Positions 56,001-62,000 of a stretch of 64,000 nucleotides of DNA are shown piece after piece. The notes under the pieces were generated by a model, which was not told the DNA's origin, ran no database searches, and worked only from the letters and a program-made list of their open reading frames with translations. Within the stretch, counting starts at the first letter, position 1, and each line of letters opens with the position of its first letter. A program made the translations under genes and the position numbers. Source of the stretch: Pseudomaricurvus sp050633365 (GTDB taxonomy: Bacteria; Pseudomonadota; Gammaproteobacteria; Pseudomonadales; Cellvibrionaceae). The stretch covers positions 7,448 through 71,447 of the forward strand of contig JBOEGJ010000014.1 in NCBI GenBank assembly GCA_050633365.1, given 5' to 3'.

Positions 56001-59000
56001 TCAAATTGGTGGTAATGGCGGCAACCGCGTCGATGGCGAGATTCTCGACTGACGCTGCAAGTGCTTCGAGACCGGCAAAGCTCACGGTATCGGTGCCGCC
56101 TTGCTCGCCTTCGATCACACCGCGCGTTTCAATGCCGGTGTTTTTCGTCAGGCCACTGTCGGCGCCGACAACTAATGCCGCGCCAGCTTTCGACGAATTG
56201 TCGCCCTCAACCATGACCAAACCATCGCCCGCTGCAGCAGTAAAAGCCAGGTTAATGGTCACCACTTTTGTGCTAGTGCCGTTGTCGAGTAGCAGTTTTA
56301 CTTTTCCGCCAATCGGCGCATCGGTTGTATCATCCAGCAAACCTGCAGACTCAACATTAAAGTGATAGCTGCCATCTGAGTTCATAAACAGCTCGCCAGA
56401 GCCGAGATAGTTTACGCTCTGGCCGGTTGCCGCGCTGCCTGCAGCTCCAGGGGTAAAGCCAGTCGTATTGCTGCCAAAGCCAGTCACGGTGACATCGCCA
56501 CTCAACCAATCGCCGAGCGGTAACTGCCCATTCAAAACTAAACCGGCAGCTTCGGAATCGATGCCAACATAGCCTTCGTTAGCAGTAATTTCTCCATTCA
56601 CCAGGGTAATTGTTTTGGTGATTTCTTCGCTAAAACCACTGTCATTTTCAACAATGAATGTGAAGGTATCACTGTATACCTGGCCAATCGCGTAACTGCT
56701 GGCGGCTGCCGAAGGGGTATAGGTATAGCTACCATCGGTAGCAATATTGATGCTGCCGTGCTGCAAGGCTTGCGCACTGCCTAATGGCAAATTAATGGGT
56801 GTTGAATCGCTATCAGAGGTGGGTTTGGTGGCAGAAAGCACGGTAATGGTATCGACATCTTGCCCCCAGTCGCCTGAAAAGACATAGAGGTCGTCACCTT
56901 GACCACCAACCAAACTATCGGCACCTGTTCCGCCAAGAATAATGTCGTCGCCGGCTCCGCCAAATACCGCATCGTCATCGGCACCGCCGTCGATGTAATC
57001 GTTATCATCGCCACCGAAAATCTCATCATCACCGCCGCCACCGCTGATGTGATCCGCACCGGCCTGGCCTTCAATGGTATCGCCGCCATCACCGCCGCTC
57101 ACTAAATCCATACCGCCGCCAGCGACGATTAAATCCGCCGCACTGCCGCCAGTTAAGGTATCGTCATCCACATCACCGTAGAGCTTGGTTTCAACGCCAT
57201 CGGCGGCAATAAAGGTATCGCCCTTATTTGTGCCAACCAATAAATTGATGCCTTTAACGGTTCCGCCAAAACCATCAACCTGGCCAGCAGCCGTTGCGTC
57301 GGTTGCGCCGTCCAGCGACAAATCGATATTCAAACCCGTAACCGCAGCCACATCATTGCCATTGACCGACAAGACACCGGCGGTACGCGTAACGGTAAAG
57401 GTGAGCGTGCGATCGCCACCCAATTGGGTATCGGCTGCATCCAACGCGATATACGAGGGAGAGACCACCACGCTTTCACCGTCGAGTAGATCGGTAAAGT
57501 CTGTGTCTGCGTCGACGCGGTATTCGTAGCTGCCGTCGGCCTTAAGTTGCAACAGGCCCTTACCGACAACCGGTGAGCTGCTCAATTGATAGCTAACGGC
57601 ATTAGGGACAACCACGGCATCGGTGACAACCGGCTCAATGGTTGTCGCTTCGGTGTAATCTAAAGATTGCAGCGTATTCGCGGCACCGGCGGAGGAATCC
57701 AAGTAGCCGCTAATGGCCCCGTCTTTTTCAACTAGATATTGGTTATTTCCTTGACCGCCTTTGATATTGTCGACGTTGGTAAAGGAAGCGCGATTACCAT
57801 TGCTATCGACTACGATAACCGTGCCGTTTTCTTTGATGGTGAATTTAAGATTGGCCGTGACCTGACTAAAATCGAGCGTGACCGAGGCCGCTTCGCCGTT
57901 ATCAATGAGTAAGGTATTGATCCAATTATCTTGGAAGGCGTAGGTATTATTGGCGCTGCCACCCACGAGTTTTTCGATGTGGGTAATATTATTGATAACG
58001 TCGGTGCCGACGGTGACCGTTAAGGCCGTGGCCCCAATGGTGAAAATCACATCGGTATCGGTGTAAGTAAAATCAAGGGAGTCAAAACTGCCTTCGCCAT
58101 TATTTTCGTCAATGACCGTGCCGTTCCAACCGGTACCGCTAAAGACATAAGTATCGTCACCTTTACCGCCCGACAAGGTATCGCCACCGGCGGAGCTGTA
58201 GAGGGTATCGTTACCTTCACCGCCCAAAACCGTATCGCGGCCTTCACCACCAAAGAGTAAATCATCACCCTTGTCGCCCTCGAGGGTATCGTCTCCGCCC
58301 AGCCCCCAGATTTCATCATCACCAGCGCCACCGGACAAACTATCAGCGACTGCGCCGTCGGCGCCAATCAAGATGTCATTACCACGACCACCATCGGCGA
58401 CTAAGATTTCTGAGCCGGTATTTTTAAGGTAATCATCGTTAGAGCTGCCAGTCACGAGATTATCGCTGAACACCAAGGCTTCAGATGCAGCGGCCGACAC
58501 ATCGATATAGTTAAAGGTAAAGCCTTCTAGGTTGACCCAACTGTCATCGGCGTTCTGCACGCTAACCGCTTCGTACAATCCGTCGACCTGTGCGGTGGCG
58601 GTATTGTTCACCACGGCATCACCTGCGAAGTTAGCCTCGTATGCCAAATTAAAACTAGTGGCATTGATATCGGTGCCGACAGCGGCTCTGAGTGATCCCG
58701 CCAAGCTGCCAGAGCCACTCATCACCACATTATTATTGGCGCCCTTGCCCAAAATAACATCGGACACACCTTCGGCAATAATCACGTAGGCGCCGGAGGC
58801 TAAGTTAATGGTCACCTTCACTTGACCATCGCCAAAAATATCGACGTCAATGTCGTTAGTAACGCTAGAAAGATCTAAAAGATTATTGCTCTGCTCACCA
58901 TCAAAGCTCAGGGCAATTTGTCCTGCCGCTGAAATAGTGCCCACTTTGTAGGTGGTCGACGACAAGCCGGTATTGGGCACTTTAATGGTTTCAATGTTTT

Positions 59001-62000
59001 TGCCATTAACGCTGAAGTTAATCGCTTGCTCTGAAACGGTCGTGGAGGTATTCGACACCGTCATGGTTTGCGTGGGCGCATCGATAAACAACATGCCCTC
59101 ATCATTGATATCAATATCCAGCGCAGGATCGCCTAAGTTAACACCACCTTTGGTGCCGTTAGCGCGTACCTCTGCCTCAACTTTTTGCTGCCACAGCTGC
59201 ATAATCACTTCGGTGAGTTTTTCGTTGCTGATGGCTTCTTGAATATTGTTGTTCGATGCATGGGCTGCAGCAAACGCCACATCAATGGCGTTTTGCACAT
59301 CGCTCGCCCAAGCCTTGTACATTTCACTGCTTGAGCCGTAGCTGCTGTAATCTTTGCCCTCAACCGTCACCTGAAAAGCAACTGCCGATGCGGCCAATGC
59401 GTTTTCTTGATACTCACCCAAGGCCAAAGAAAAGGTGTGTGTTTTGGTGATGGGAGAGCCACTGTTGGGAGACTTTTCGTTAGCAACGGTAAAGTAATCC
59501 ATCAACAACATTTCAGCGCCGGCATCACCGCTACCGCGCACTTCGCGATCAATTGAACCACCGGTATTGGCATCATCCCAGAAGGCAATACTGCCGGAAT
59601 CGACCACAATACTCATGCGCCCCATGACCTGACTGACCGTTACCGGCGCCTTAAGGGTTTCCACTATGGTCTCGCCGGTTTTGGCTTCGATAGCAGAGTG
59701 AATCGCCTCTTGAATATCGTGCAACCACTCGGCTTTGATTTCTGCGCTAGAACCAGAATAGGTTTTGCTAGCAAGCGTCACTTGAACCAAGGCCGGCGTG
59801 CGGCCTAAGGCAGTGGCATCGGAATAACCTAACGCGAGAGTAAAGGTTTGCGAGGGCGAAGAAGCGCCCGCATCAGGCACTGTAAAGTACTGGCTAAGAT
59901 TGATGTCAGTAACGGCATTTTCGCCATTTTCAACATAGGCATCGGGGTTAGCGCCATCGGCATTGGCCGAATCCCAAAAGGCAATATTGCCGGTAAGGCT
60001 CATCCATATCTGGCCACCAGGCTTGAGATCAACATCGGGAATCGGCATGGCAATCGAATCACTGACGTCCGCCGAAATAATGTCGTCTTCCAAAGATTCG
60101 ACACTGCCGATCACTTGGCGGATTTCCTCTTCGGTAATGGTGATTGCGCCAACACTTACCGACGCGGTAGCACCAGTCCCATCGTTGACGAAAAAGTTAA
60201 AACCGGCCGTGGTCACATCGGTAATGGTGGCGGGAATTTTAGGCGTATAAGCGCCAGCGTCATAACTCACTGGGCCGCCAGTGGTGGTGTGACTAACTTC
60301 CGTGGTCGTGCCCGTTACAGAAATCGTTTTGTCCGCAGTGACTGATAATTTATTTTCATCTGCAAGGGTATTATCGATGGTAATGGTCAAACCCGCATCG
60401 ACTTGCGATAAGTCCAAAATGTCATTGCCCGAGGAAGCCGAAGACTCTTCGGTGATTGTGACGGCAACATCACCCGACACCCAGTCATCACCACGGATCA
60501 CGTAAGTATCGTCACCGGTACCGCCAATAAGTGTATCGGTGCCGCCAAGGCCTCGCAGAATATCGTCGCCGGCGTCGCCCGAAAGCGTGTCGTTATCTTC
60601 GCTGCCGTAAACCCAATCGCTCCCAGCCCCACCATGAAACTCAACACCAATATCATCGGCGTCACTGTGCGCACCGCGCATAATATCTTCACCGGCATGA
60701 CCGGTTACAGAAACAATTTCATCAAAAAGGTAGCCAGCAATATTGCCAAAGCGGGATATCTTTTCGTTATCAAAGTTAACGTTATTGGTTCCCGCAGTTC
60801 CCTGAAGCTCAATCTTTAGAGTTCCAGTAAACGTTGAATTTGAAGTGGACAACTTACCGGGCAGGTACGCCCCTTTGCTCAAGACAATTTCTATATTTTG
60901 AGCGCTACCAACAATCAGACCTTCGATATCACTGTCACTTGGATTGAAAAAGCGACCGGACTTTGAACCCTGAGTAACCGTGATCAATCCGTTCTCGGCC
61001 ACCAAAATTTTGATATCGCCATCGGCGCCAGACAACACGGAAATATCTAAGGTATCAACTTCGGCGTCAACGTTAATCGTGCTCGTCGACGAACCATAGT
61101 CACTAGCTTCAGTAACTGCCGTCGTTTGACCAGCCACATGTTCGGCCAACAAAACACCATCATAGCGAGGATCATTGGACGAAAAGGCGCTAGCAACTTC
61201 GACCATTCCGTATTCGGTTTCCAAAATCCAGTCGCCGCCTATTCGGCCGTTACCGGTGAGGTTTTCTGAAGCCGCGATGTCGGCTTGAGTAATACCCGCA
61301 AGGCGTTCGATAAAATCAAACCCTGCCTCGCCTTTTGATAAATTACAGCCGTAAAATAAAATGTCTCCACTATCGGTAAGGCTTTCACCCCAACCACGTA
61401 AAACGGATTCGTAGTGCGTTAAGTTATCATTGTTGAGCACAGTATTGCCCAACGCTAACTCGCCCTCTTGCGCGTGACTTAGCACATGCAGGGCTGCAAC
61501 ATTTGTCATTTCAGAAAGGACGCCAGCAATCACATCCAAGCTGTCGGCTTGAGCGTCATCGGAAAGTAAGACCACACTGACCGTTGCACTTTCGCCGCGA
61601 TAGGTCGCAAGTTGTGACGAACTGCCTTCGATTGATTCGAACACCAATTCATCCATCGCCGGGCCCATAAAGCGATCGAGCAAAATTTCGTAATCGTCGA
61701 TGGACGTATCAACGACAACAACCTGATCACCACTGAGCTGCTGTACAAAGTAAACGCCATTATCATCAGGTGCTTGATAGCGCTCGCGATCTTCTGGGGC
61801 TGTGGTTACGTCGTCATTCGAGGCAAAAAACTCCGGTAGAACTTCCCGCTGTAATCTCGGCTTCTTGTTGTCCTCTTCAGCTTCAAGGTGGCCGTTTTCT
61901 ACGATCTGCTGAATCACTTGCTGGTGATCAATTTGATCTCTTAACGCTTGATCTCCAGCGAAAGGGGCCAAGTCGGCAGACAATAAATATCGCGCCTCCA

